This document shows positions 49,206-62,099 of a stretch of DNA of 64,000 nt, one piece after another. The DNA is taken from positions 41,104,983-41,168,982 of the forward strand of contig OZ023216.1 in NCBI GenBank assembly GCA_963995525.1, given 5' to 3'. Numbering within the stretch: position 1 is the first letter of the stretch; every line of letters starts with the position of its first letter. The position numbers and the translations under genes are program-made. The notes beneath the pieces are model-generated. The model saw only the letters and a list, made by a program, of their open reading frames with translations, had not been told where the DNA came from and ran no database searches. Source of the DNA: Escarpia spicata. Taxonomy: Eukaryota > Annelida > Polychaeta > Sabellida > Siboglinidae.

Positions 49206-51119
49206 ATGTGTTCCCTTAAAAAAACAAGGGAAACGGGCCAGAAAGAAATACTTATCGAAGAAGCCATTAGAAAAATTAAGTATAAACAAATGATGTGGAA
49301 GTCATATAGACGTACTGGAAATGACGAAGACTACAACATTTATAAAGAAGCACTAAACCAAGCTACAGCTGAAATTAGAAATTCAAAGAGAAGCTATGAA
49401 CATAAATTAGCTTGTAATATAAAACATGACAGCAAGAGTTTGTATGCGTATGTTCGAAGCAAACAGAAAGTTCAGGATAAGGTCGGTCCTCTAGAAGATA
49501 GTGCTGGAAATATAATATCAGAAGGATTCTTAATGGCAGAAGACCTGAATGAGTATTTTAGTTCAGTGTTTACCAGAGAAGACACTAGTTCACTGCCAGT
49601 ACCAGAGGCTAAGTTCAAGGGAGCAGAATCAGACTATTTAAGACAGTTAATTGTAACCCCAGAAATGGTAGCTAAGAAAATTAGGGCTATGAAGGATAAT
49701 AAATCACCTGGAGTGGATGGTATTCCACCCAAACTACTATTGGAAATTGTAGAACAAATTAGCATACCGCTTGCAAAAGTTTTCAACTTGTCATTAAAAG
49801 AGGGAGTGGTTCCTTTAGAATGGAAAGAAGCAAACATTATACCGTTATTTTAAAAAGGTTCGATAAACAAGTCAAATAATTATAGACCAGTTAGATTAAC
49901 ATCGGTGATTTGTAAATTATTAGAAAGTCTAATTAAAGATCACATGGTGGATTGTCTTGTTAAATATAACTTGATAAACCCATCTCAACATGGGTTTCTA
50001 TAAGCGAGGTCATGCTTAACAAATATGTTATGTTTTTTGGAAGATATCACTAAGTGGGTAAATGATGGATCACCAGTAGATATCATCTACTTAGATTTTC
50101 AAAAAGCTTTCGACAAAGTTCCACATCAAAGATTACTGCTTAAACTAAAGGCCCATGGCATAGGAAATGGTATCATTAACTGGATAGAAAAATGGCTGAT
50201 TGACAGAAGACAACGGGTAGTTGTTGATGGGGAGGCTACAAATTGGAAATCAGTTTTGAGTGGGGTTCCACAGGGATCAGTACTGGGACCTATTTTATTC
50301 TTAATATATATAAACGATTTGGACGATGATATAGTTAGCAAGGTGTTGAAATTTGCAGATGATACAAAAGTGTTTAGAAGGATTAAAAGTGATGGAGATA
50401 GACAACATTTACAAGATGATCTTGACAGGTTGATCAAATGGTCTGAAAAGTGGCAAATGTTGTTCAATTTTGAGAAATGTAAATGCCTTCACACAGGACA
50501 TGGGAACGAATATGTAGAATATACAATGGGGGGAACTGTACTAAGTACTACTGTAAAAGAAAAAGACTTAGGGCTGACAATTAGTGCTGACATGAAGGTT
50601 TCAGAGCAATGTGGAATTGCAGCTTCAAGAGGAAATCAAATCCTTGGATTGATTAGGCGAAATATAGCATATAAAGAAAAAGAACTAATAATACTGCTGT
50701 ACAAAACAATAGTTAGGCCTCATTTAGAATATTGTATACAAGCGTGGAGGCCATACCGCAAGAAGGACACAGATATGCTAGAAAGAGTACAGAGGAGAAC
50801 GACTAAAATGATACCAAAACTGATAGATCTTAGTTATGAAAAACGCCTAAAAGAATGTGGTTTAACAACACTAGAGACCAGGAGATTGAGAGAAGATCAG
50901 ATAGAAGTGTTTAAAATATTGAATGGTTATGAAAATATTGATAGAAATATGTTTTTTTCAGTTAAGAAAGATAGAAAGACTAGAGGACATGAAGTTGCAT
51001 TAGTAAAGGAGCAGTGTAGATTAGACGTAAGAAAGTTCTCATTTTCACAAAGGACTGTGAATGAATGGAACAGATTATCCGATGATTGTGTGGGTGCTAG
51101 TAGTGTGAATATGTTTTAA
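49206..51119 (+). pseudogene. CR1-like ORF2 reverse transcriptase, two in-frame stops
   Basis: One frame runs through MKDNKSPGVDGIPPKLLLEI, stop TAA at 49851 (in the IIPLFKKG motif), NYRPVRLTS, stop TAA at 50001 (after QHGFL), DFQKAFDKVPHQRLL, SGVPQGSVLGPILFLIYIND and the catalytic F-A-D-D at 50352-50363, to a natural end at 51119. Apart from the two stops, all RT blocks are intact, so decay is recent compared with the other LINE copies here. Confidence 0.9.
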
Positions 51120-51238
51120 AATAAAATCGACACATACCTCAGAAGGGCTGGATATATGTAGATAAAAGGGTTGGACTCTCGATAAGCCAAAGGGCTTCCT
51201 TGTCCACCTGCCATCTAGAGTTAATTCTCTGGATGGCA

Positions 51239-51300
51239 ATCTTGTTAAATCTTGTTAAATATTGTTAAATCTTGTTAAATATTGTTAAATCTTGTTAAAT
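51239..51300. repeat. 10-bp tandem tail of the CR1-like element
   Basis: Six alternating cttgttaaat/attgttaaat units, the expected short 3' repeat of the element. Confidence 0.85.
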
Positions 51301-51304
51301 ACGG

Positions 51305-51415
51305 CCAATTGTAACGTGTGTTTATTTGTACGATTCAATCGTACCGATTGACTCGGTCGAGTCACGCCTACGAGTCAATCGGTCCGATTATCTCGTAACG
51401 TGTATCGCCGCCTTA
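51305..51415. repeat. Inverted repeat hairpin
   Basis: accgattgactcg (about 51345) and cgagtcaatcggt (about 51380) are exact reverse complements separated by about 20 bases. Both outer arms also carry gtaacgtgt / acacgttac. The right end is followed by TTAA. It could be a small MITE joined to the CR1 tail. Confidence 0.55.
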
Positions 51416-52270
51416 ACATGGACAATAGTAGTGGTCAGATTTAAGTTTGAGCGGCTAAATTTTACAGACAGCCATTATAACGAACGTATATCCGGATGTC
51501 AGTAAAAGTAATCAATGCTCATTGGTTACTAATTTATCAGAAATTTCAGTACTTTGCTTGATATTATCATCTTCTAAATCATTTATTTATATATTAAACT
51601 AGTTAAAGGATCATTTCTGTGAATGTCTTGTGCAAAGGCACACTGTAAGGGTATACTTTATAGGTAAATTAATATTGTATAAAGAAATTGTGTAAAGAAA
51701 CAAATGAGCCAATTTTGGTTGTTGGACTTGTGTTTTTGAGGTCTATTATTTTAAATAAAAAAACGGGTGAAATCAATTAGTATAATGCGGCGTGGCAATC
51801 CACACTCAGTGTTGAGAGTAGGCTGCCAAAAGGCCCATCAACTGGGAGATGTGATGTGTGCATACGCACCACCTCGCTAAGGTAAAAGAGTTTCACTTGT
51901 GGGAAACCAGTTCCGTTTGAGGTTTAAATGGGGGTTGCAGTATGATGTCTGAGGAGAGTTTTTTTAGGAGCCTGCAACTGCAGGTTGATAAAATAATGCA
52001 CCTCCAACATCAGCATGAGTCTGATTTGGTTGTAGTCTGTAGTTCCACGAAGTCACGTCATCATAGAAAGCTGTGAATGTAATAACATATAAGGTTTAAA
52101 CTTTATGTGGATGAAGACGAAATGTCGAAACAAGCGAGAGTGTGGCACGGCGAGATGTCAAATTCAGGATGGATCCATTCCAGGACATCCATCCTCTTGG
52201 ACATCTGAATGTACGTTTATCCGGTTTGACCAGCTACACGAACATGGTGGACTGCAGAAGTCTACAAAAG
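51416..52270. other. Gene-free stretch
   Basis: AT-rich sequence between two retroelements. No recognisable gene. The start of the decayed LINE on the minus strand blurs into 52100-52270. Confidence 0.4.
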
Positions 52271-54175
52271 TTACACATAGTGTTGCTTGCCATTCCACTA
52301 CCTGTTCTATTATGTTTCGAAGGATGAATATCTACTCAACTATGCTCCGTCCTAATCTTAAACCTGCTTGTTCATTTCTCAACTTGTCAACTCCATCTCT
52401 TATTCTGTCTATTTTCCGAAACAGTTTACTGGGGACAGATGTTAGAGTAATTCATCTCCAATTTCCGCACTCTATAAGGTTACCTTTCTTTGGTATTTTA
52501 ACAATCAATCCTTGTTTCCACGTCTTTGGAACTTTGTCTTGTTCCCCAATTGTTTTTAATAAACTTAGAAGCCAATTCTCTGTTGTCGCCATGTCTGCTT
52601 TCAACAATTCTGCTGTAATGTCATCTTTGCCCCCGGCTTTCCCATGTTTCAGCTTTCTCAGTGCAGCTCTAAACTCTGTTTTTGTTATAGACTTTATTGA
52701 TGTCATCTACGATCAGATCTAAATCAATATCTATCACGGGGTAATCGAATCATCGGGCACACCGGTAGGTCTATTAAGGACTTCTTCAAAGTACACCTTC
52801 CATCTCGCCCGCCTGGCTGGTCTTTCAGTTAATAGGTTTCCAGATTTCCTCTCATCTACCAGCACCCATGACCCTTTGCTGATCCACGGTTTTGTCCTCT
52901 GTTTTTGTAACCCAGTATTTCTTCGGCTGTTTCTCTGTAGGCCACCTCAAATTCTTGCCATTTTCTCTCAATAAAGTCATTATCTGTTTCGTCGAAGTCT
53001 TGTAGTACATCATATCTGTTCCGTAGCTTCAGTGAGAATTGCATTTTTATGGTTGGTTGTTGCAGCTTGATTGTGTCGAATTTCTTTCTGTTCTCACTGG
53101 TCTTTTGCTTCCTCTTTAGCCTCAGCCTGATCTTCGAGCACACTGATTGGTGGACACTCGCAATGTTTGCTCCCCTCATCACTCTGGTGTCCATAACTGA
53201 TATTCTGTGCTGCCTGCTTACTAGCACATGGTCAATTTGGTTTTGGTTCGCCCTCTTGGAGATGTCCATGTCTGCTTATGGATGAGTCAATATGGACGTA
53301 TTGTTCCTGATACCACAAGGTTGTTTAATCCACAGAAGTCAATTAGTCTTTCTCCATTTTCATTTCTTTCACCAATTCCATGGCTTCCCATTATGTCTTC
53401 ATAGCCCTCATTGTCGTCTCCAACTTTGGCATTTAGGTCTCCCATTCTATGAGCATGTCAGGTTTATGTACACTGCCCACAACTGATTGCAACTGTTCGT
53501 AGAATTGGTATTTCTCTTTGTCACTTGTTTCATTTGTTGGTGCATATGTTTGTAAGATTGATAGTTTCACATATCTTGACCAGAGTCTAGCATGTATAAT
53601 CCTATCACTGATAGGTTGCCACTCTAGTAATGCTTGCTCTGCTTTCTTTCTCATCGTTATTGCCACTCCGTGTCTGTATAGGTTGTCTTCTCTCCCAGAG
53701 AAAATAACACTCTCCAGTGTTTAACTTGACTTTCCCGTGTCCTGTCCATCTGCATTCGCTAATGCCCACGACCTCGATTTCGTATTTATCCATTTCTTGT
53801 GCAAGTTGTGCTGATTTACCAATTGAATATAGCGTTTTCATGTTCCAACATCATATATTTACAGTTTCCTTTGATCTGTTCAGCGACTCTGTCAGCTGCC
53901 GAACGTCCGATTGGCTTTAATCCGGAAGTGTTATACTTTCCACGTATCTGATGTCCTCGGGTATATGGAGCGTCGTATCGTCATAATAATTTCCAGCATG
54001 TGCTGGCGAAGTCACACATTCAGTTTCCGTAACAATTCTGGAACTAGCCCTCCGCAGTAGGTTTAATTTTGGGGTTTTCCTTCCCCAAATAGAGACTCAT
54101 TTGCCCACAACCAGAAGGTAGTGGTTTCCCACGGGGCAAACACAAGGAGGTGCGGTTGACCTGTACACCCCTTTC
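52270..54175 (-). pseudogene. RTE-like endonuclease/reverse transcriptase element, 3'-truncated and decayed
   Basis: From high to low coordinates: a 5' leader (54175-53850), EN start MKTLYSIGKSAQLAQEMDKY, GISECRWTGHGKV, LSILQTYAPTNE, DLNAKVGDDNEG (frameshifted), NQIDHVLVSRQHR and RGANIASVHQSV, where the catalytic SDH Asp is Val (codon at 53153-53155). Then comes RT: LRKLKHGKAGGKDDITAELL, PKTWKQGLIVKIPKKGN, FILRNIIEQVVEWQATL and FVDF, after which similarity stops before the YADD box. Several frameshifts and stops make it non-functional. Confidence 0.85.
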
Positions 54176-54189
54176 CCCTGGGAACCATA

Positions 54190-54190
<1 letters not shown>

Positions 54191-54248
<58 letters not shown>

Positions 54249-54262
54249 TATAATAATTATAT
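54191..54262. repeat. (AT)n microsatellite
   Basis: About 70 bases of alternating ta with few interruptions. Confidence 0.92.
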
Positions 54263-54382
54263 ATAACAGTTCCAGGTTTCTCATCAGAACTTTATTAATA
54301 TGTAAATAAGGGGTGCGATTTATGGTAAATGTATATATGTCTATATCCGATCTAGAGGAAGACCGACTAGACGGTGGAGAGA

Positions 54383-55149
<767 letters not shown>

Positions 55150-55150
<1 letters not shown>

Positions 55151-56400
55151 ATGGTATGATTATGGTTAATGTATAAGGTAAGATATTTTTACAAAAATAA
55201 TAATACGAAGAATTAATGATATTTTGACAATAACAGCTCTTTGAGTTTCTTCTTAAATTGGTTGATGGATACAATTAGTTGTAAGTTTTGAGGTAGTGCA
55301 TTCCAGAATATTGGTCGTGAATAATTTGTTGTGATTTAGCTTGTGTTTGTTCTTATTTGTAATATGCATTATTGTTTCTCAGCTTATGTTTATGTACATT
55401 ATCAGTTCGCAATAACATTGATGACATATTATCTGGGAGTTGTTTATTTGTTGCTATATGCATAAAAATACCTAACTGATGTTTGTATATGTCATCCAAT
55501 TTTAATAGTTTTAACTTCGCGAACAGTGGATGTGAGTGTGCAATATATTGGGATAATGTGATTATCCGAATAGCTTTCTTCTGTAGTATTTTTAGTTTGC
55601 TTAGGTTTGTGCTATATGAATTTGCCCATAATAGAGTACAATATTGTAAATGTGATGAAATTTATGCAGTGTATACAGTTTTAATAATGGAGGTAGGAAG
55701 AAAGTGTTTTAGTTTGTTTAGCATTCCTACATTACGTGCTATTTTATTTGATATGTTGTCAATATGAGTTATTTTGTTTCCATCTATTTTTATTTCAACT
55801 TTGTCATTACTGTATTTCTTCCCGTTTGTTGTGAATATAATAACATTTGTCTTTTGTGTGTTTAAATGCACATTAACTTCTTCAATAAGTGTGTCAAACC
55901 ATGTATGCGCATGAAAAAGACTAGTGTCATCTAAAAAAGTATAGGCTTTAAAACATCCGATACATATTCAATATAATTTCTATATAGGATGAAGAGTAAT
56001 GGACATAATATTGATCCTTGAGGAACTCCGTATATTCTGATTCAGTCTTATTGTACGATACATACTGTTTTCTGTTCTTACGATAGCTTTTAAACCAGTT
56101 GCAGGTAGGACCTCTTACATCATAGCATTGAAGGTTTTTTTATTAATATATCATGATCTATTGTGTCAAAAGCCTTAGAGAGATCAAGGAATACACCTAT
56201 GGTGTACTTTTTATTATCAATGTTACTAGATATTTTATCAAGCAAATCAATTAGTGCCATGTATGTAGAATATTGTTTTCTGAATCCATATTGCTTTTCG
56301 GATAATATATTTTGGTTTGTTAAAAAAAATCTGTAAAGCCTATTGTACATTATGCGATCTAGTATTTTTTAGAAGCATGGAATGATATAAATTGGTGTGT
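55150..56400 (-). pseudogene. Jockey/CR1-like retrotransposon RT, frameshifted
   Basis: The minus strand gives ILSEKQYGFRKQYSTYMALI, VFLDLSKAFDTIDHDIL, IYGVPQGSILCPLLFIL (about 56035-55985), a decayed LDDTSLF in place of the YADD-type box (about 55925), KTNVIIFTTNGKKYS and KLKHFLPTSIIKTVYTA. The C-terminal remnants continue to about 55200. Each block is in a different frame from its neighbour, so at least three frameshifts are present. Confidence 0.85.
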
Positions 56401-56450
56401 AATTTTTTAATAGTTCAGGGTTCAAATGACCGGTGGACGGGTATCTAGAT

Positions 56451-56830
56451 CAATGCTTCTCAACTAGTGTGCTGCGCAAGCTCCCAAGTGAGCCACGGCA
56501 TATCTGCTAATTAAAATAAAAAGTAAGAACTTCATTGTATTGCATTAAAATCAAGTTACATTCCTAGACTCTCTATTCTAAATTTACCGTTTTATAATCA
56601 TATTCCAACCATCGTTGATCGTGCCATTGAAGTGTTGTTACCATTTTCGATAACATACCTGGGTGAGATCAGACTCTTGGCATTAACACTTATCAAGACC
56701 AAGAAAGGTTCATATCTAAAGAGCCTGGATCAGGAACTTCATGCAGCTCTTTCTAGCATGAAGTCGAACACAGGCGCAAATGTCTCAAATGTAGTGCCCA
56801 ATAGACGTTCCTAACATGTGATCTGTAATG
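56451..56830 (+). pseudogene. hAT-type transposase C-terminal fragment
   Basis: The frame at 56638-56800 reads PFSITYLGEIRLLALTLIKT, KKGSYLKSLDQELHAALSSM. This resembles the hAT dimerisation region found in ZBED5/SCAND3-like transposases (FPFxTTYLCExGFSALTxIKTK...LRxALSS). At 56451 the phrase caatgcttctcaact, with ccacggcat nearby, resembles hAT terminal sequence. The element is heavily deleted. Confidence 0.7.
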
Positions 56831-57264
56831 ATTATTTGAGAGACGTGTTTGGAAACAAATTACGTTTATAATCTGCTTGAAATATTGAGTGGTAATTAAA
56901 ATGTATTTTCTAAATAAAACTACAATTCATAGTAATTGATATTTTTACGACTGATGGGTCGGTCTGATGCGAGTGTGTGTCATAAGTGACGTCACGATAC
57001 CACGTGATCGCCTAACTCATTAAAATTTTATTTTCCGCGGGAATCGCTTCACAGACAGGCTTAAAATCGAATTTGTGCTACAAATGTATTTTACTGTATA
57101 TGTTTAATGTTGTCAAATGTTACATACAATGTTAAACTTTGTGTACACATGGAAAAAGGATTTTAGCTAATGCCTTATTTTTATTTCCTTTAAGTTAGTT
57201 TCACTATCTTACAGAATTCTGCATCAACAAATCTGCATCAACGTATAGAATACATTACATTAGC
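56831..57264. other. Gene-free stretch
   Basis: AT-rich with one GC-richer patch at 56960-57060 containing gtcacgataccacgtgatcg. Nothing further is recognised. Confidence 0.4.
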
Positions 57265-57269
57265 TTGAC

Positions 57270-57380
57270 TTTGACACACACAAACACACATACAATCACA
57301 CACACACACACACACAATCACACTCACTCACACACACTCACATACATACACACACATACATACATGCACACACACACTCG

Positions 57381-57475
<95 letters not shown>

Positions 57476-57600
57476 ACACGCACACACTCACACACACAAA
57501 CACACACAAACACACACAAACACACACAAACACACACAAACACACACAAACACACACATACATACAAACACACACACACACACACGCGCGCGCGCGCGTG
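57270..57600. repeat. (CA)n compound microsatellite
   Basis: 330 bases of ca with aca-aac and ata interruptions, including regular cacacacaaa decamers at 57490-57555, ending in a (CG)n run. Confidence 0.95.
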
Positions 57601-57799
57601 TACTTGCATTGTTGGACACGTGTCCGCTTATCCTGTTTTGTGGCGCCCTTTGCTGACATTCGTACAATATTGACAACAGAAGCCAATGGTTAATAACGAA
57701 GCTAGCAATTGTATAGGTGTGCTTCAAAAATACTACCTTACGTTGTAATTAAAAATAACTTGTTTTCGATTTTTTTAAATCCAATGTTCCCACAGATTC

Positions 57800-58110
57800 G
57801 GTTGACCGGACGCGATTCCAGCGTGGCCTCGAGACATTCCTTAGGCCTACCTCTTCTTCGAGCTCTTGTTTTGCTCTCCGACGGGTCTATGTGCCCACTG
57901 CTCCACATGAATAGGCATCGGAATATGGCGGGCCTATGGGTGCTCAGCCCCCCCCCCCCCCCCCCCCCCGAATAATTTATTGGGGGCTGGAAATAAGATT
58001 AGCCCACCCCCAGGACGGGAAGCAATCTGAGGTCTTTGGAGAGCCTGAAGGTGGGTTTTTGGCGAACCTCAAGGAGACAACCCCCCCCCCCTCAATATTT
58101 ACTACTTTCC
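57800..58110 (+). repeat. Dispersed repeat with a 22-C tract
   Basis: Contains a run of 22 C at 57948-57969 and tttggagagcctgaaggtgg. The segment at 60060-60261 carries the same phrase in reverse orientation, next to a 43-C run. Family unknown. Confidence 0.5.
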
Positions 58111-58439
58111 GACATCGATGGCATGACTTAGTACATTGGCTCCAGGATGACCACGGCTTCCTTGTGCAGTGCTGCGGTTAGCAACCATTCTCGCAGCACG
58201 ACACAAAGAAGTAACCTTCGAGTACCGTCAATCTAGTATAAACAATTGCTATGGCGTGCTCACTCGGCTCAGCCTCACATTCTGTCGCTCAGTATTCAGC
58301 AGTATGGTGCTTAGTTGCGTAACTATGCGTGAATCTATGTATAATTACTCTATTTAACACATCCACATGATAACTGTATTATGGTTGTTTGGGGGATTTG
58401 TTTGTCGCATTGGATCTGCACATTTACGACAAACATCCA

Positions 58440-58560
58440 TCACATTTGCATCCCAGAGAAGTCATGATGGAGTTCGTTTGAGCAATTCTGCCAGGGAATG
58501 AAGTTTAATGCGCCTTGAGCAGTTTTGAACACTGGATACAGCGCTACAGAAGAACTTATC
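58440..58560 (+). mobile_element. SINE tail fragment
   Basis: tcccagagaagtcatgatgg, ttctgccagggaatgaagtt and gcgccttgagcagttttgaa match the 3' half of the SINEs at 7390 and 39085. Confidence 0.7.
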
Positions 58561-59339
58561 TTTACAACTGTTGCAGCACGTCAGCTGCCGTCGGAAATGT
58601 CTTCAGATGACGGGGGATACAGTTTACAGTTGGAGATGTGTTGTGTTATCGATTTTTCGTTTTTATTTTCAGAATTTAATTTCGCTGCATTCCTAATTAA
58701 TTTTTGTATACGTCACAATTTAAAAACCATGGGCAATTGGTTCCCCAAAGCCGAACTAGTTCCCTCTAGCGCAATTCCTTTGCATATGGGGAGAGCTTTT
58801 CTACCTATTGCTCTCCACAACCTTTCGACTGCCGAGAGTAAAATGTTGCACGCGAATTGAATTTTAACAAACTCAGGTATAACAATAACATGTAACCGAC
58901 ATTGGACACGCTCCAAACCTTTCTCTTCCAAAGCGTCTGCCCTGTACTGTCTTCACTACAGTGGTTGCTGTCGTCCTTAGAAGGTGACCTTGAACTGGTA
59001 TCTGCGTCTTCTTTAATATATAGCATAAATGAATATTGCAGAATATTGCTAGAACGTTTTTTCGGCATAATGTAGAAGTTACTATGAACAGACACAACTT
59101 GTTCACATACCGATTTATTCACAAAAACTTAGAACAATGCAACAAATCGTTCTTGTTTTTCCCACGAACGTTCTGCACGTACACTATGTCGACGTAGGCG
59201 ATGTGTTATGAGTTCGTTGTTGTCAGTGGGAGCTAAGTTGTTATAAATATTAATTTATATCACTGTAGCTACCAAAGTTTCAGCTAACCCAGTGTTTCAA
59301 CTTGCCCAAGGTTACCCTAATTATATGATGGGTAATATA
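58561..59339. other. Gene-free stretch
   Basis: Short open frames occur on both strands but show no recognisable domain, repeat or splice structure. Confidence 0.4.
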
Positions 59340-59660
59340 GTGATTCCAGAGGGGGAGCGGTGGTCGCGCGTTAAGGGGCCGGACTCTCAGTCGATAGGAC
59401 GGTGATTCGAGTTCACCTTTCGCCGTTTCAATACTTAAGCAATTTCTTTCACCTCAAGTTGTCTGTGTCTTTCGGAACAGACACTAAAAGGTCCCTTCTA
59501 TCCAGGCGAAGTTAAAGGTCCCACACAGGGGTAAATGTATCACCTGTTACGGACTCACAGAGTGGTGGTCTCTATCTCTAGCCCACTGGATCTTGCTCCC
59601 AGCGGCCGCAGTTGCTTCCCGGTCTGGCGTGTGAGAGACGCCGAGCTGGCAGTGTATATA
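59340..59660 (+). mobile_element. tRNA-derived SINE of a second family
   Basis: The head has ggtggtcgcgcgttaagg as an A-box region, an anticodon-like ggactctcagtcgatagg and the B-box ggtgattcgagttcac. The body includes ctgtgtctttcggaacagac and gtggtctctatctctagccc. The AT-rich end tata(ca)tgta runs to about 59700. Confidence 0.65.
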
Positions 59661-59848
59661 ATATATACACTGTATAGTATCATTAGTATAGTATCATTGT
59701 ACTCACTGGGTCCTATATGAATGTACATACATAGTGATTCCACGTCGAGCTCATGTCCTTAGAGATGCTTTCACCTCCAGGGATAACGGTGCAGAGTGTC
59801 GTTCGGATCAACCAAGAAATGTGGCTTTATAAGCTTGTAGGTCCAAAA

Positions 59849-59889
59849 GACAGACAGACAGACAGAGAGACAGGCAGACAGACAGACAT

Positions 59890-59966
<77 letters not shown>

Positions 59967-59967
59967 A
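59849..59967. repeat. (CAGA)n microsatellite
   Basis: About 29 cagacaga-type tetranucleotides with a few substitutions near 59868-59892. Confidence 0.95.
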
Positions 59968-60059
59968 GGAAAGACAAATATTCATATTTCTATAGCAGAT
60001 ATTATAATTATAATGTACCTGAAACCTGTTACAATATGAGACCAACTGTCGTGAGAGAA

Positions 60060-60217
60060 CGCTTTAATTATGTAGAAGCATTGGCGTCGGGCTGAGGCGA
60101 GTTTCATCCCCCAAGACTCGCAACAAAACACCCATCTTGAGGCTCTCCAAATCTCAGTTTGCACACCCCCTCCCCCCGAGGCTGACCAAAAACCTAAAAT
60201 TCTAAATCCCCCCACCT

Positions 60218-60261
<44 letters not shown>
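60060..60261 (-). repeat. Dispersed repeat with a 43-C tract
   Basis: Reverse-orientation relative of 57800-58110. An uninterrupted run of 43 C lies at 60219-60261. Confidence 0.6.
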
Positions 60262-60264
<3 letters not shown>

Positions 60265-60379
60265 TCCGACGCCTTTGAGAAGGCATGGCTGCCCAAAACA
60301 TTATAACACGTCAATAATCCACAAGAGAGCAGCACTGGATATTGTATGTTTTATAGTAGCCACTACGCGTCGCCTCTGA

Positions 60380-60670
60380 CTTACTTGACTTAACCCTTTT
60401 CACTCCCTGGTGGAGCAGAGGCCATCAACAACTCTTTTCCACCGGACACGGTTTTTGGCAGTCATTTCCAGTTCTTTCCAATTCCATCCTGCTTTTGTCA
60501 CGTCTGCTTCTACCTCCCTGCGCCAGGAGTTTCTTGGCCTTCCCCTTTTCCTTCTCCCCAGCGAGTTCCATGTCAGTGCCTGTCTTGTGATGTGAGTTTC
60601 AGGTTTCCTGAGCGTGTGGCCTATCTAGCCCCACTTCCTCCTTTTGATTTGGTGTTCGACGCGCCGCCTC
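60380..60670 (-). pseudogene. LINE (RTE-like) ORF2 C-terminus
   Basis: The minus strand reads IKRRKWG, a stop, then IGHTLRKPETHITRQALTWN, GRRKRGRPRNSWRREVEADV and KNRVRWKRVVDGLCS before a natural stop. This is the C-terminal block of the same broad class of element as 52270-54175. One TAG interrupts the KWGWIGH motif. Confidence 0.8.
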
Positions 60671-61078
60671 TAGCGTTCACTTAAAATGCAATAATTTATC
60701 TTGGCCATTTTGATTTACGCACACATGTATGTCTTCTTATGACCGAGATGAATCAGAAATAAATTTATGTTGCGAGTTTTAAATTAAATAATTCGAATGA
60801 AATAATTCGATTTGCTTGATTTGTAGTGTGGAATAGATTCATGTTTGGTTGCTACTAAAATAGACTGGGAAACTTTTGCAAGAATTGTTTTAATTAATTT
60901 CAAAATATAAATTAAAAAACCACACTCGTATTATCTAATGGGTTCAATAGCTGCAACATAGTGTTGTGTGCAAGATGCAAAAATATTACAAAGAAATACA
61001 CAATCCATGTAGCGATTCGAAACGTATCCGCACAGGATTCGGATGGTAAAATCGTCCGTGCGTGCATGCGTGTTTATG

Positions 61079-61543
<465 letters not shown>

Positions 61544-61639
61544 ATCACCACCAGATAACGTTCCAAATATTGGTGTTCCTTTTGACTGTGATTAAAGCTT
61601 TCACAAGCATATTGGTAGACTTCGGGGTCATTTGTCTTT

Positions 61640-62090
61640 ACCTGTTGCAAGAATAATGCCAACAGTTCTAATTAATAGTCAACTTGACTATTGCAACTGA
61701 CTGCTACAGAGTATTACTAAAAGGGCTAAATTCCAGCATGTAGACCTCTACATAATTGCTTAGCAAGCGCGTTTTTCACTATCACTTGGACAGTTGCACT
61801 GGTTTCTGATTGCGTGTCGAATCAAATTTCAGATGTAGCCTCTATTACATATGGAGCCTTTCTACACAACTGCCACCATATTTTGATATAGTTTCCTGCG
61901 TGTTTCAGATATCCTTATGAACCTCACAATTGGTACCTTTCTCATAACAATTGTTTGTTCTTAAAACTAAGCTTTCTCGATAACTGCCTCCACAATCTGG
62001 GATAAAAAATAATATAAAACTACAGACACCTTTCGTAAGCAAGGTTTGTTGTTTTGTTGAATTGTTTGAAAACGCAATCCTTGCTCTAAT
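61640..62090 (+). pseudogene. Heavily decayed RT C-terminal fragment
   Basis: Broken plus-strand frames contain VLINSQLDYCN, LLQSITKRAKFQ, FSLSLGQLHWFLIACRIKFQ and later KLQTPFVSKVCC. These parallel the VxSRLDYCN ... LHWLPVxxRIxFK pattern of LINE ORF2 ends. At least three stops are present. Confidence 0.6.
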
Positions 62091-62099
62091 GACGACTCT

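Larger units (their letters stand above)
47640..51300 (+). mobile_element. CR1-like non-LTR retrotransposon, nearly complete but disabled
   Basis: The order is ORF1 esterase, APE-type endonuclease, reverse transcriptase and a short 3' tandem tail (cttgttaaat/attgttaaat, 51239-51300). Each domain carries lesions: a stop and frameshift in ORF1, a deletion and frameshift in the endonuclease, and two stops in the RT. The layout with an SGNH-type esterase ORF1 is known for CR1/L2-group elements. It is inserted about 300 bp upstream of the MALT1 first exon, in the opposite orientation. Confidence 0.9.

Noticed and set aside
57709..58181. Plus-strand frames with poly-Pro
   Set aside because: Generated by the C tracts inside a dispersed repeat.
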